This document shows positions 1 through 8,009 of a stretch of DNA of 37,904 nt, piece by piece. The stretch's first letter is position 1; every line of letters starts with the position of its first letter. The stretch lies in assembly GCA_043744805.1 (NCBI GenBank), contig JAYTTZ010000037.1, forward strand, positions 1-37,904. Reading direction: 5' to 3'. A program made the translations under genes and the position numbers. The DNA comes from Ga0077536 sp043744805. GTDB taxonomy: Bacteria > Pseudomonadota > Gammaproteobacteria > Ga0077536. The notes beneath the pieces are model-generated. The model was not told the DNA's origin and did no database searches. It saw only the letters and a program-made list of their open reading frames with translations.

Positions 1-1094
1 CCGGGGCGCACGACATGCGCTTTCTGGGCGACCTGTGGCGCGGCGGTCTTGTCCGTGGGCAGGGCGGGCACCGGGGTCGACGGCAGGCTGGACGCAATCT
101 GGATGGCCGCCTCGACCCGCGCAATCGGCACCAGGACCTTGGGGCGACTGGTCGCGCCAGTATGGCCGCGGCGCCAGGCAGCATTAAGCAGTTTGAATTC
201 ATCCACCGGGGCCCCGAGCGCATTGGCCAGTTGGCGCAGGTCCAGGCTGTGGGGTAGCTCGATCCGGGCGAAATAGGGTTTGTCAGGGACTTTGGGGAGG
301 TCGACGCCGAAGCGGTCAGGGTCGCTGACGACTTCAGCCAGCGCGAGCAGGCGGGCCGCCAGGTCGCGGGTTTCGGTCTTGACGTCCAGCGACCAGATGT
401 CGGCCTTGCGTCCCTTGCGATGCTGTTTCACCACGGCTTTCTCGATCGTTCCCCAGCCCGCGTTGTAGGCCGCCACCGCCAGCAGCCAGTCCCCGTCGAA
501 CCGTTGCTGCAGGGCTTGCAGGTATCGGAGCGCCGCGTCGGTGGACTGCATGACGTCCATGCGGCCGTCGTACCAGGGCGTCACATCAAGGCCGAGCTTG
601 TTGCCAGTCCCGTCCATGAATTGCCACAAGCCGGTAGCACCGTAGGGGGATTTGATGCCCGGGTTGTAGCCACTTTCGATGATGGGCAGCAGCGCCAGTT
701 CGCCCGGCAAGCCGCGCTTTTCGAGTTCGACAGCCACGTACTGGATGAATGGCGTGGCGTTACGGCTGACCTTGGCGAGGTAGCCGGGGTTCTTCTGCAG
801 CCAGAGAATTTCCCGGGCAACTTCTGGTCGGGAGCGGCCGGAAAGGCTGAATCGTTTAGGTAGGCCGGCCCAGACATCGCCCGGCGTAGTGGCGTCAGCC
901 AGGTCTTTGGGTCGGGGCGTCGATTCGCGCGGCTCGGGCCGGATCGAGTCCGCGATCCTTGAGTGGGACTCGATGGGGGCGGAGGCGTTTTCGGCGCGAT
1001 CTCCACCGTTGAGGACCCCATGGCTGCAAGCCCCGAGAAGCAGGGTGCAGAAGGCCATCGCGGCGGTTCGCGAGTGTCGAGAATAACCGGGCAT
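1..1094 (-). CDS. mltD: Membrane-bound lytic murein transglycosylase D, partial
   Basis: Lipoprotein lytic transglycosylase that cleaves peptidoglycan glycan strands from the outer membrane side. It reads from an ATG at 1094 and runs off the left edge with its C-terminus missing (364 codons seen). Residues 13-23 form a short lipoprotein signal ending in LLLGAC, so Cys23 would be acylated; an internal ATG at 1058 (Met13) is an alternative start that keeps the lipobox. The SLT domain shows LPIIESGYNP with catalytic Glu140, followed by SPYGATGLWQFM and AAYNAGWGT, the standard family-1 motifs. After about residue 260 comes the region leading to LysM repeats, which are presumably beyond the window. 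It is divergent from the yafS-rnhA-dnaQ group, as in E. coli. Identification is secure. Confidence 0.95.
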   Translation of the reverse strand, partial: MPGYSRHSRTAAMAFCTLLLGACSHGVLNGGDRAENASAPIESHSRIADSIRPEPRESTPRPKDLADATTPGDVWAGLPKRFSLSGRSRPEVAREILWLQKNPGYLAKVSRNATPFIQYVAVELEKRGLPGELALLPIIESGYNPGIKSPYGATGLWQFMDGTGNKLGLDVTPWYDGRMDVMQSTDAALRYLQALQQRFDGDWLLAVAAYNAGWGTIEKAVVKQHRKGRKADIWSLDVKTETRDLAARLLALAEVVSDPDRFGVDLPKVPDKPYFARIELPHSLDLRQLANALGAPVDEFKLLNAAWRRGHTGATSRPKVLVPIARVEAAIQIASSLPSTPVPALPTDKTAAPQVAQKAHVVRP

Positions 1095-1207
1095 GGCCGT
1101 ATGCTAGGCGGGCCCGTTTTAGAACGTCAACCCGGACCCTTGGCAGGGGACGACCCGCCGGGACCCTGTTGCACCGCGCCCGAGTCCCCCGGAAACCCCG
1201 AAATTAC

Positions 1208-1987
1208 ATGCCAGAAGTCGAACCCAACACCCGCTCCGGACCGCACCTGAGCCTGCGGGACTGGTTCAGTTCCGGGGCCGGCGCCGCGATCGCCACCCAG
1301 GAAGCGGCCGTCGCTGCGGAACTCCTCCCGGACCTCTTTGGTTACCACCTGGTGCAGCTTGGGCGGCCCCACGGGGAACCCTTGCTGGGGTCCAGCCGAA
1401 TCGGCCACCAGGTGATCCTGGACCCGGCCAGCGGCGATCCGGGGTTGGGGCTGCGAGGACGCGCCGACGCACTGCCGCTGCAGACCGGTGCGGTCGACGT
1501 CGTGGTCCTGCCCCACGGCCTCGAGTTCGCCACCGACCCTTACGGCGTGCTGCGCGAAGTGGAGCGCGTGCTCATCCCCGAAGGCTACCTGCTCCTTTAC
1601 GGGTTCAATCCCTTGAGCGTGTTTGGCGCCTGGCGCCTGGCGCTCGGCTGGCGGGGGGAATATCCCTGGTGCGGCCGGTTCATACCGCTGGCCCGCTTGC
1701 AGGAATGGCTGGCCGTGCTCGGTTTTGAAGTGGAACGTACGGCAGGCCTCTCGTTCCGTCCGCCCTTGCAGCACTCCCCGAGCTTCCATCGCCTGGAATG
1801 GCTGGAACGCCTGGGCCGGCACTTCCTGCCGTTCCTCGGCAATGTGTACTGGTTACTGGCCTGCAAACGGGTCCCTGCGATTCGGCCCATTCGAGCCGTG
1901 CGCGCGCGGCGTCGGCGCTTGCAGACGGCTGCCATCGCCGAACCTTCGCGCTGGTGCGAAGGAAGTCAGGAGAGAAATGATGCCTGA
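1208..1987 (+). CDS. yafS: YafS-type class I SAM-dependent methyltransferase
   Basis: Predicted SAM-dependent methyltransferase of the Methyltransf_11 type; substrate unknown. I chose the ATG at 1208 (259 aa); an upstream in-frame TTG at 1169 would add 13 residues with no similarity value. The recognisable core is the post-I/IV region VDVVVLPHGLEF and VLREVERVLIPEGYLLLYGFNP, followed by a conserved aromatic stretch typical of the YafS group. A classical GxGxG motif I is not obvious, so SAM binding is inferred from the family and context. It overlaps rnhA: its stop (1985-1987) lies just past the rnhA start, so the two are probably translationally coupled. In E. coli yafS also lies between mltD/gloB and rnhA/dnaQ. 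Confidence 0.85.
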   Translation: MPEVEPNTRSGPHLSLRDWFSSGAGAAIATQEAAVAAELLPDLFGYHLVQLGRPHGEPLLGSSRIGHQVILDPASGDPGLGLRGRADALPLQTGAVDVVVLPHGLEFATDPYGVLREVERVLIPEGYLLLYGFNPLSVFGAWRLALGWRGEYPWCGRFIPLARLQEWLAVLGFEVERTAGLSFRPPLQHSPSFHRLEWLERLGRHFLPFLGNVYWLLACKRVPAIRPIRAVRARRRRLQTAAIAEPSRWCEGSQERNDA

Positions 1988-2456
1988 GACGTCCAAGGCC
2001 GCCCGCGTGATCGTTTATACGGACGGCGCCTGCCGCGGCAACCCGGGACCTGGCGCTTGGGGGGCGCTGCTGCGCTACGGGGAACACGAACGCGAAATCA
2101 GCGGTGGCGAGCGCACTACGACCAACAACCGGATGGAACTCATGGGTGCGATTGCGGCGCTGGAAGCCCTGACCCGGCCAAGCGAGGTGGTGCTCTACAC
2201 CGACTCCCAGTACGTGAAGAAGGGCATGTCGGAATGGCTCAAAAGCTGGATTTCCCGCGGCTGGCTGACGGCCGATCGCAAGCCGGTGAAGAACGCCGAC
2301 CTCTGGCAGCGACTCCAGGCCGCTGCGTCAATCCACGAGGTCGACTGGCAGTGGGTCCGGGGACACAACGGCGATCCGGGTAACGAACGCGTGGATGCAC
2401 TGGCTAACGCGGCCGTCGACCGCCTGCTGGCCGGCGCCAGCAAGCAGGGGGGGTAG
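1980..2456 (+). CDS. rnhA: Ribonuclease HI
   Basis: Cleaves the RNA strand of RNA-DNA hybrids (R-loops, primers) in the cytoplasm. The 158-aa length matches bacterial RNase HI. Catalytic carboxylates are visible as Asp15 (VYTDGA), Glu53 (NNRMELMGA), Asp75 (LYTDSQYV) and Asp139 (NERVDALA), with His129 in the flexible RGHNGDPGN loop; the basic protrusion around residues 85-105 (WLKSW, RKPVKN) is also present. Two tandem ATGs occur at 1977 and 1980. The AGGAG at 1968-1972 is 7 nt from the second and 4 nt from the first, so 1980 is preferred. It overlaps the end of yafS and is followed 6 nt later by dnaQ, so the three probably form one transcript. Confidence 0.97.
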   Translation: MPETSKAARVIVYTDGACRGNPGPGAWGALLRYGEHEREISGGERTTTNNRMELMGAIAALEALTRPSEVVLYTDSQYVKKGMSEWLKSWISRGWLTADRKPVKNADLWQRLQAAASIHEVDWQWVRGHNGDPGNERVDALANAAVDRLLAGASKQGG

Positions 2457-2462
2457 GGCTCA

Positions 2463-3188
2463 GTGCGCCAAATCGTGCTGGATACCGAAACTACCGGCCT
2501 GTCGGTCGAAGACGACCACCGGGTGATTGAAATCGGCTGCCTCGAGTTGCAGGGACGGCGACGCACCGAGCACCAGTTCCACGTCTTCCTTAACCCTGAC
2601 CGCGAAATCGACGCTGGCGCCGTTGCCGTCCACGGCATTTCCAACGAAAAACTGCGCGATGCGCCGCGTTTCGCCGACGTGGTGGAGTCTTTCATCGAGT
2701 TCATCCGCGGCGCGGAGCTCGTCATCCACAATGCCAGTTTCGACGTGGGCTTCCTCGACCGTGAACTCGAGCGGCTGGGCCCTGCGTGGGGACGCCTGGG
2801 TGACTACTGCACAGTGCTCGACACGCTGAAGCTCGCACGCGACCTCCATCCTGGCCAGCGCAACAGCTTGGATGCACTGTGCAAGCGCTATGAGGTGGAC
2901 AACGGCCACCGCAGCTTCCATGGGGCCCTGCTCGACGCCGACCTGCTCACCGAGGTTTACCTCGCGATGACCGGGGGGCAGACCGCGTTGGTGTTGCTAC
3001 ATACCAATGCCGCGGGTCCCGGGCAGGGCGCCGATGCCTGGGCACCGGCGGCAGTGCGCCCGCGCCCTGTCCTCAGGGTGGTGTTGCCGACCGACGAAGA
3101 AAAAACCGCGCACAGGGCGCGACTCCAGGTCATCAACGACGCAAGTGGTGGAAAGTGCCTGTGGCTTGCCGCACCTGGCCCGGACTGA
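2463..3188 (+). CDS. dnaQ: DNA polymerase III epsilon subunit (3'-5' proofreading exonuclease)
   Basis: Proofreading exonuclease of the replicative polymerase core. The GTG at 2463 starts MRQIVLDTETTGL. Exo I is DTETTG (Asp7, Glu9), Exo II is HNASFDVGFLD, and Exo III is the HRSFHGALLDADLL segment, giving the DEDDh arrangement. The exonuclease domain ends with MTGGQTALVLL, where QTALVL matches the position of the E. coli beta-clamp-binding peptide. The C-terminal roughly 60 residues, which bind the polymerase alpha subunit, are divergent but of normal length (241 aa total). It lies 6 nt after rnhA and ends 4 nt from the convergent grxD. Confidence 0.97.
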   Translation: MRQIVLDTETTGLSVEDDHRVIEIGCLELQGRRRTEHQFHVFLNPDREIDAGAVAVHGISNEKLRDAPRFADVVESFIEFIRGAELVIHNASFDVGFLDRELERLGPAWGRLGDYCTVLDTLKLARDLHPGQRNSLDALCKRYEVDNGHRSFHGALLDADLLTEVYLAMTGGQTALVLLHTNAAGPGQGADAWAPAAVRPRPVLRVVLPTDEEKTAHRARLQVINDASGGKCLWLAAPGPD

Positions 3189-3192
3189 AGGC

Positions 3193-3501
3193 CTAGTTGG
3201 CGGTCGTCAACTTCTGCAGTTCGCCGCTCTGGTAGAGGTCCATCACGATGTCGCAGCCGCCCACCAGTTCGCCGTCGACGAAGACCTGCGGGAACGTGGG
3301 CCACTGGGAGAATCGGGGCAGGTTCTGTCGGAAGTCGGGATCAGCCAGCACGTCGACGGCGTGGAAGCTGGCGCCACAGGCCTGCAGCGCCTGGACGGTT
3401 TTCATGGAGAAACCGCACTGCGGGGACTGCGGCGTGCCCTTCATGAAGAGCACGATGCGGTGGTCGGCCAGAAGCTGCTTGATACGTTCGATAGAGTCCA
3501 T
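3193..3501 (-). CDS. grxD: Monothiol glutaredoxin, Grx4 family
   Basis: CGFS-type monothiol glutaredoxin that carries and hands over [2Fe-2S] clusters with glutathione, usually together with BolA proteins. The 102-aa product contains Cys29-Gly-Phe-Ser32 preceded by FMKGTP, then WPTFPQVFVDGELVGGCDI, the glutathione-binding TFPQ and GGCD motifs. I chose the ATG at 3501, which has GAGG about 8-10 nt upstream; longer in-frame extensions up to 3651 lack family similarity. It is convergent with dnaQ (4-nt gap). In Pseudomonas-type genomes grxD lies close to the arginine genes, as it does here. Confidence 0.95.
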   Translation of the reverse strand: MDSIERIKQLLADHRIVLFMKGTPQSPQCGFSMKTVQALQACGASFHAVDVLADPDFRQNLPRFSQWPTFPQVFVDGELVGGCDIVMDLYQSGELQKLTTAN

Positions 3502-3629
3502 TGGCGAGTACCTCGGCGGGGGCATGGAATGACCCCCAGTGTAGGCGGCTCCGGGCCAAACAAAAAAGCTGTGTGCAATGAGGTTTAACGGCGGTCGTCC
3601 CTGCCGGAATCCGGGGGGCGCCCGCAGGC

Positions 3630-3658
3630 TTGAATCTTCATACCCCGTCATTGAAAAT
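3630..3658 (+). promoter_or_regulatory. Possible sigma70 promoter for the 31-codon gene and PuuD-N-like gene
   Basis: TTGAAT at 3630-3635 and GAAAAT at 3653-3658 are separated by 17 bp, with 4 of 6 consensus bases each. It lies about 70 nt before the first downstream start codon, in the otherwise empty 3502-3726 gap. The match is modest, so this is only a candidate. Confidence 0.3.
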
Positions 3659-3726
3659 GTGGGGGCAAGTCCAGTGGCTTGTTCACAAAATCAAAACCGA
3701 ATGCTGTTCTCGCCGGGAGAATCCTG

Positions 3727-3822
3727 ATGAATCCTTTAGACACTCTGCAAGGCACTGTCATCGCTGGCGTGGTGCTGGCTGTCGCCCTGGCCTTCCTGGC
3801 CACCCATCTGGTCGGCGGCTAA
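3727..3822 (+). CDS. 31-aa single-pass membrane microprotein
   Basis: A short reading frame with a clear ribosome-binding site, GGGAGA at 3715-3720, 6 nt before the ATG. The product begins MNPLDTLQGTV and continues with about 20 hydrophobic residues (IAGVVLAVALAFLATHLV) ending in GG, so it is predicted to be a single transmembrane helix with a short soluble N-terminus. It lies 48 nt upstream of the PuuD-N-like membrane protein, which has its own AAGGAA site, so the two are probably co-transcribed. I do not recognise the family. By analogy with other tiny membrane proteins next to redox membrane proteins it could be an accessory subunit, but that is inference. The frame is too short for most gene finders. 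Confidence 0.65.
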   Translation: MNPLDTLQGTVIAGVVLAVALAFLATHLVGG

Positions 3823-3870
3823 TCCGCTGGCAACGCTCATCAATAGCAGTAACCTCGAAGGAACCTTGAA

Positions 3871-4401
3871 ATGGAAATAGCAATTCTGGCGCGCTGGCTT
3901 CACGTCGTGGCGGGTGTCATGTGGATTGGCCTGCTTTATTACTTCAATTTCGTCCAGGTGCCGGCATTGGCGCAGGCCGGCGCAGAAGTCAATTCCGGCG
4001 GCCCCGGCGGTGCAGCCATCACCAAGTACGTCGCGCCCCGTGCCTTGTTCTGGTTCCGTTACGCCGCCCTGGTCACCTGGCTGACCGGTGCGTATTACCT
4101 GGCCGTGAGCCACTACACGCTCCACGGTGCATTCACCCTGGGCCTCGGTCTTGAAACCCGCAGCCTGCCCGTGACCTCGATGGGTTTCGGCGCCTGGCTC
4201 GGTACCATCATGCTGCTCAACGTCTGGGGCCTCATCTGGCCGAACCAGAAGAAAATCCTGGGCATCGTCCCGGCCACCGATGAAGAAAAGGCGCGCGCCC
4301 GTCGCGTGGCCTTCCTTGCTTCCCGCACCAACACCATGCTGTCGATCCCGATGCTGATGTTCATGCAGGCGGGCGCGCACGGACTGCCGTTCTTCGGCTA
4401 G
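3871..4401 (+). CDS. Membrane protein related to the N-terminal domain of urate hydroxylase PuuD
   Basis: A 176-aa integral membrane protein resembling the urate-oxidase N-terminal (PuuD-N) family. Several transmembrane segments are visible: residues 6-25 (ARWLHVVAGVMWIGLLYY), about 55-80, about 108-128 (GFGAWLGTIMLLNVWGLIW) and about 150-175. The conserved family positions are the histidine in WLHVVAGVMWIG and the loop WPNQKKILG. True PuuD carries a C-terminal cytochrome c domain; none is present and there is no CxxCH, so urate hydroxylase activity should not be assumed. The ATG at 3871 follows AAGGAA by about 7 nt. It is preceded by the 31-aa membrane peptide and followed by a strong terminator, so these two genes form their own unit. 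Confidence 0.75.
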   Translation: MEIAILARWLHVVAGVMWIGLLYYFNFVQVPALAQAGAEVNSGGPGGAAITKYVAPRALFWFRYAALVTWLTGAYYLAVSHYTLHGAFTLGLGLETRSLPVTSMGFGAWLGTIMLLNVWGLIWPNQKKILGIVPATDEEKARARRVAFLASRTNTMLSIPMLMFMQAGAHGLPFFG

Positions 4402-4424
4402 TTCAGGCGACTGACCTCTGAGTA

Positions 4425-4461
4425 CGCTGAGCCCGGCCAGTTGGCCGGGCTCAGCGTTTCT
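4425..4461 (+). terminator. Rho-independent terminator after the PuuD-N-like gene
   Basis: A perfect 14-bp stem (CGCTGAGCCCGGCC at 4425-4438, its complement at 4443-4456) with a 4-nt loop AGTT, followed by TTTCT. It begins 23 nt after the stop codon at 4401 and separates the membrane-protein unit from argD. Confidence 0.9.
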
Positions 4462-4486
4462 GGAACTACGCTAAGCAGGCCTGCCC

Positions 4487-5677
4487 ATGTCGATATCAGC
4501 CGTAATGGCCACCTATGGCCGGATGAACGTGTCTTTTGTACGCGGCGAGGGCGTCTGGTTGTGGGATACCGACGGTCGCCGCTACCTCGACGCCCTCAGC
4601 GGGATCGCGGTCTGTGGCCTCGGACACGCCCATCCACGACTGGCTCGCGCGCTGGCAGACCAGGCCACCCAGCTCTGGCATACGTCCAACCTCTATCGGG
4701 TGGGCCTGCAGGAGCAACTTGCAGAACGCCTTGCCGGACTTGCCGGCCTTGATGCGGTGTTCTTCGCCAACTCGGGCGCCGAAGCCAACGAGGCCGCGAT
4801 CAAGCTCGCGCGCTTGCACGGGCATCGCAAGGGCATCGAACGTCCCGTCGTCGTCAGCATGGAAGGCAGTTTCCACGGCCGGACGATGGGTTCGCTCAGC
4901 GCGACGGGCAACCAGAAAGTCCATGCAGGCTTCACGCCGCTGCTCGAAGGCTTCACGCGGGTGCCCTATGGCGACGTTGCTGCGGTGGAAGCAGCCATTG
5001 CCGCCGAGCCCTCCGTCGTGGCCGTGCTCGTCGAACCTGTGCTGGGGGAGGGCGGGATCGTCATCCCGCCGGTCGGCTACCTGCGCCAGCTCCGCGCTCT
5101 GTGCGATCGCCACGGGCTCTTGCTGATGCTCGACGAAGTGCAGACCGGAATGGGGCGCACGGGCGCCTGGTTTGCATGCCAGCACGAGCAAATCACGCCC
5201 GACGTCATGAGCTTGGCCAAGGGGCTCGGCAACGGCTTCCCGATCGGTGCCTGCCTTGCGGGCGGCGCGGCGGCCGAAGTGCTGCAGCCCGGCACGCATG
5301 GCTCCACTTTTGGAGGCAATCCGCTGGCCGCCCGGGTGGCCTTGACGGTTTGCGAGATCATCGAGTCCGAACAACTCGTGCAGCGTGCCGGCGCCCTTGG
5401 CGCGGCGCTGAAGGGTGAATTCCAGCTTCGCCTTGGCCACCTGCCAGGCGTCCTGGAGGTCCGTGGGCACGGACTCATGCTGGGCATCGAACTCGATCGC
5501 CCCTGTGGAGAATTGGTCGGACGGGCGCTCGCGAATGGGCTCCTCATCAACGTCACTGCCGAACGCACGGTCCGGTTGTTGCCGCCGCTGGTCATGCAAG
5601 ACGAGGAAGCCGCCCTGATGGTGGACGGCGTGGGAACCCTCATTGAAGACTTCCTGGCAGCGAGCGATCCCCCATGA
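4487..5677 (+). CDS. argD: Acetylornithine aminotransferase (class III PLP enzyme)
   Basis: Cytoplasmic PLP-dependent transaminase, most likely converting N-acetylglutamate semialdehyde to N-acetylornithine in arginine synthesis. The 396-aa length is typical. Visible motifs are ANSGAEANEAAIKLAR (phosphate-binding loop), EGSFHGRTMGSLSATG, the cofactor-binding DEVQTGMGRTG, and the Schiff-base lysine Lys245 in MSLAKGLGNGFPIGA. Starts at 4487 and 4505 are both possible. Its stop overlaps the argF start as ATGA at 5674-5677, so the two are translationally coupled. Other class III aminotransferases (GABA, succinylornithine) are similar in sequence, but the argF neighbour favours ArgD. Confidence 0.92.
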   Translation: MSISAVMATYGRMNVSFVRGEGVWLWDTDGRRYLDALSGIAVCGLGHAHPRLARALADQATQLWHTSNLYRVGLQEQLAERLAGLAGLDAVFFANSGAEANEAAIKLARLHGHRKGIERPVVVSMEGSFHGRTMGSLSATGNQKVHAGFTPLLEGFTRVPYGDVAAVEAAIAAEPSVVAVLVEPVLGEGGIVIPPVGYLRQLRALCDRHGLLLMLDEVQTGMGRTGAWFACQHEQITPDVMSLAKGLGNGFPIGACLAGGAAAEVLQPGTHGSTFGGNPLAARVALTVCEIIESEQLVQRAGALGAALKGEFQLRLGHLPGVLEVRGHGLMLGIELDRPCGELVGRALANGLLINVTAERTVRLLPPLVMQDEEAALMVDGVGTLIEDFLAASDPP

Positions 5678-6588
5678 GTTTGCGACACTTCCTGAACCTT
5701 TCAGATCTCTCCGGAGCCGAAATCCGCGCGCTCATTGCCCGCGCCAGCGAGCTCAAGCAACGGCGGGCGCAGGGCGACAAGCCGGCCATTTTCCCGGGCA
5801 AGGTCCTGGTGATGATCTTCGAGAAGTCCTCGACGCGTACCCGCGTCTCGTTCGAGACCGCAATGCTCGAAGGTGGGGGTGGTTCGATCTTCCTGTCGCC
5901 GCGCGATTCACAACTCGGTCGTGGAGAACCCATCGAAGACACGGCGCGCGTGCTGTCGGAAATGTGCGACGCGATCATGGTGCGCACCTTCGCCCATGAC
6001 ACCCTGGAACGCCTCGCGGGTTACGCCCGCGTCCCCGTCATCAATGGCCTGACCGATCGCTCGCATCCCTGCCAGGTCCTGGCTGACATGCAGGCGTTCT
6101 TTGAACACCGTGGCGATATCGCCGGCCGCAAGGTCGCGTGGGTAGGGGACGGCAACAACATGTGCAATACCTATGTCGAAGCCGCTGGGCTCCTCGGCTT
6201 TGACCTTGCCGTGGCAGTGCCGCCGGGTTTCGAGCCCCCGCTGCTGTCGAGGGGCGCGGCGCCGGGGGGCCGTGTACGGGTGGTGCATAGCCCAGAAGAG
6301 GCCGTCCGCGACGCCGATCTCGTGGTCACCGACGTTTGGGTGAGCATGGGCCAGGAGCAGGAAGCCGAGCGTCGTCGCGAAAAGCTGGGGCTCTACCAGG
6401 TCAACGCTGGTTTGATGGCGCTTGCGGCGCCGGGTGCGCTTTTCATGCATTGCCTGCCCGCCCATCGTGGGGAGGAAGTGACGGCCGAGGTCATCGACGC
6501 CCCGGACACCGTCGTCTGGGACGAAGCTGGCAATCGACTGCACGCACAGAAGGCGCTCCTCGAATTCCTCCTCAACCAAGCCGCCTGA
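5674..6588 (+). CDS. argF: Ornithine carbamoyltransferase
   Basis: Transfers the carbamoyl group from carbamoyl phosphate to ornithine, giving citrulline. The 304-aa protein shows the carbamoyl-phosphate motif SSTRTRVSFE, the HPCQVLADMQ segment, WVGDGNNMCNTY, and the ornithine-site motif FMHCLPAHRGEEVT containing the catalytic HCLP cysteine. It begins within the argD stop codon (ATGA). The next gene, surE, starts 4 nt after its stop, so the arginine pair may read through into the surE cluster; no terminator is visible between them. Confidence 0.97.
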   Translation: MSLRHFLNLSDLSGAEIRALIARASELKQRRAQGDKPAIFPGKVLVMIFEKSSTRTRVSFETAMLEGGGGSIFLSPRDSQLGRGEPIEDTARVLSEMCDAIMVRTFAHDTLERLAGYARVPVINGLTDRSHPCQVLADMQAFFEHRGDIAGRKVAWVGDGNNMCNTYVEAAGLLGFDLAVAVPPGFEPPLLSRGAAPGGRVRVVHSPEEAVRDADLVVTDVWVSMGQEQEAERRREKLGLYQVNAGLMALAAPGALFMHCLPAHRGEEVTAEVIDAPDTVVWDEAGNRLHAQKALLEFLLNQAA

Positions 6589-6592
6589 GCGC

Positions 6593-7339
6593 ATGCGGCT
6601 GCTGTTGTCCAATGACGACGGTTACCGGGCGCCAGGCCTCGCTGCTCTTGCCGCAGCGCTGCGACCGCTCGGCGAGGTCGTCATCGTTGCGCCAGAACGC
6701 AACCGCAGCGGCGCCAGTAACTCACTGACCCTGGACCGCCCGCTGCGCGCCACGCGCATCAGCGAGGACTGCCACATGGTCGACGGCACGCCGGCGGATT
6801 GCGTTTATCTGGCCATGACAACCTTGCTGGCAGAGCCTCCGGATCTCGTGGTTTCAGGTATCAACGCCGGCGAGAACATGGGCGATGACGTCCTCTACTC
6901 GGGTACCGTTGCCGCAGCCATGGAAGCGTGCCTGCTGGGCACACCGGCCCTGGCGTTCTCGCTGGCCAGCACTGACCCCAGCCATTATGCTACGGCTGCC
7001 CTCGTCGCCAGGGCCTTGGTGGAAAAGGTGCAACTCACGGGCATGCCCCCGCACTGGTTGCTCAACGTCAACATCCCTGCCAATGCGAAGGCCAGCCTGG
7101 ACACTGCCCGCATTACCCGCCTTGGCCGCCGCGACCGTGCGGCAAGTACGGTCAAGCAGCTGGATCCCCGTGGACAGCCGGTGTACTGGATAGGCCCCGC
7201 CGGGGTGCCAGGGCAGGCATCAGGGCCGGGCAGTGATTTCCACGCGATCGCCGAGGGCTGTGTTTCCATTACGCCACTGCACATGGATCTTTCCGCCTAC
7301 TCGATGATGGACGACCTTGTTCAATGGCTGAGGCCCTAG
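6593..7339 (+). CDS. surE: 5'/3'-nucleotidase SurE (survival protein)
   Basis: Metal-dependent nucleoside monophosphatase of the surE-pcm-nlpD-rpoS cluster. The 248-aa protein begins MRLLLSNDDGYRAPGL, whose Asp-Asp pair is the metal site, followed by APERNRSGASNSLT and SGINAGENMGDDVLYSGTVAAAMEA, which supply the conserved serine and asparagine ligands. The ATG at 6593 lies 4 nt after argF. Pcm follows after 10 nt. Confidence 0.97.
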   Translation: MRLLLSNDDGYRAPGLAALAAALRPLGEVVIVAPERNRSGASNSLTLDRPLRATRISEDCHMVDGTPADCVYLAMTTLLAEPPDLVVSGINAGENMGDDVLYSGTVAAAMEACLLGTPALAFSLASTDPSHYATAALVARALVEKVQLTGMPPHWLLNVNIPANAKASLDTARITRLGRRDRAASTVKQLDPRGQPVYWIGPAGVPGQASGPGSDFHAIAEGCVSITPLHMDLSAYSMMDDLVQWLRP

Positions 7340-7349
7340 CCCACCTCCG

Positions 7350-8009
7350 ATGATGACCGATCACAGCGGCATAGGCCTCACCTCACAGCGCGTTCGCAAC
7401 CGCCTTGTCGAGCAGCTGCGCGAAATGGGAATTTCCTCCGACGCCGTGCTCGAGGTCATTGGCACCACACCGCGCCACCTGTTCGTCGATGAAGCGCTGG
7501 CCAGTCGTGCGTACGAAAACAACGCCCTGCCGATTGGCTTCGGCCAGACGATTTCCCAGCCTTACGTCGTGGCTGCCATGACCCAGGTGCTGCTGGAGAC
7601 CGGCCCGTTGGATCGTGTCCTGGAGGTTGGCGGTGGGTGCGGCTACCAGAGCGCCGTGCTCGCGCGTCTTGCCAGCCAGGTCTATACCGTCGAACGCATC
7701 GCGGCCCTCGCCAACCGGCTGCGCTCGCGCCTCACCGAACTGCAGATCACCAACGTACGCGTTCGACACGGCGACGGGCGGCTCGGCTGGAGCACGCATG
7801 CCCCGTTCGACGCCATCCTCGTCGCTGCCGCGGCAACTGCCATGCCGCCGGCCCTGTTGGAACAACTCGCCCCGGGTGGTCGGGCCGTGATGCCCGTAGG
7901 GCGCCAGGGCGAACAGGTACTCACCCTGTTCAGGCGCACCGACAACGGCGTCGAGGAAATCGCCCTGCAACGCGTCAGCTTCGTACCCTTGCTGGAAAAT
8001 GTCGATTAA
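7350..8009 (+). CDS. pcm: Protein-L-isoaspartate O-methyltransferase
   Basis: SAM-dependent repair enzyme that methylates isoaspartyl residues in aged proteins. The 219-aa protein has the family motif VLEVGGGCGYQSAVLARL (motif I, with GGGCGY in place of the usual GTGSGY) and VYTVERI, then the substrate-side PIGFGQTISQPYVVAAMTQ and the C-terminal PGGRAVMPVG. Tandem ATGs at 7350 and 7353 leave a one-residue ambiguity. Its last 11 nt overlap nlpD. Confidence 0.96.
   Translation: MMTDHSGIGLTSQRVRNRLVEQLREMGISSDAVLEVIGTTPRHLFVDEALASRAYENNALPIGFGQTISQPYVVAAMTQVLLETGPLDRVLEVGGGCGYQSAVLARLASQVYTVERIAALANRLRSRLTELQITNVRVRHGDGRLGWSTHAPFDAILVAAAATAMPPALLEQLAPGGRAVMPVGRQGEQVLTLFRRTDNGVEEIALQRVSFVPLLENVD

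Noticed and set aside
3871..4401. Urate oxidase function for the PuuD-like protein
   Set aside because: Only the membrane domain is present, with no cytochrome c motif and no purine genes around.
4496..5599. 367-codon minus-strand frame opposite argD
   Set aside because: Mirror of a well-supported aminotransferase; composition and lack of motifs mark it as an antisense artefact.
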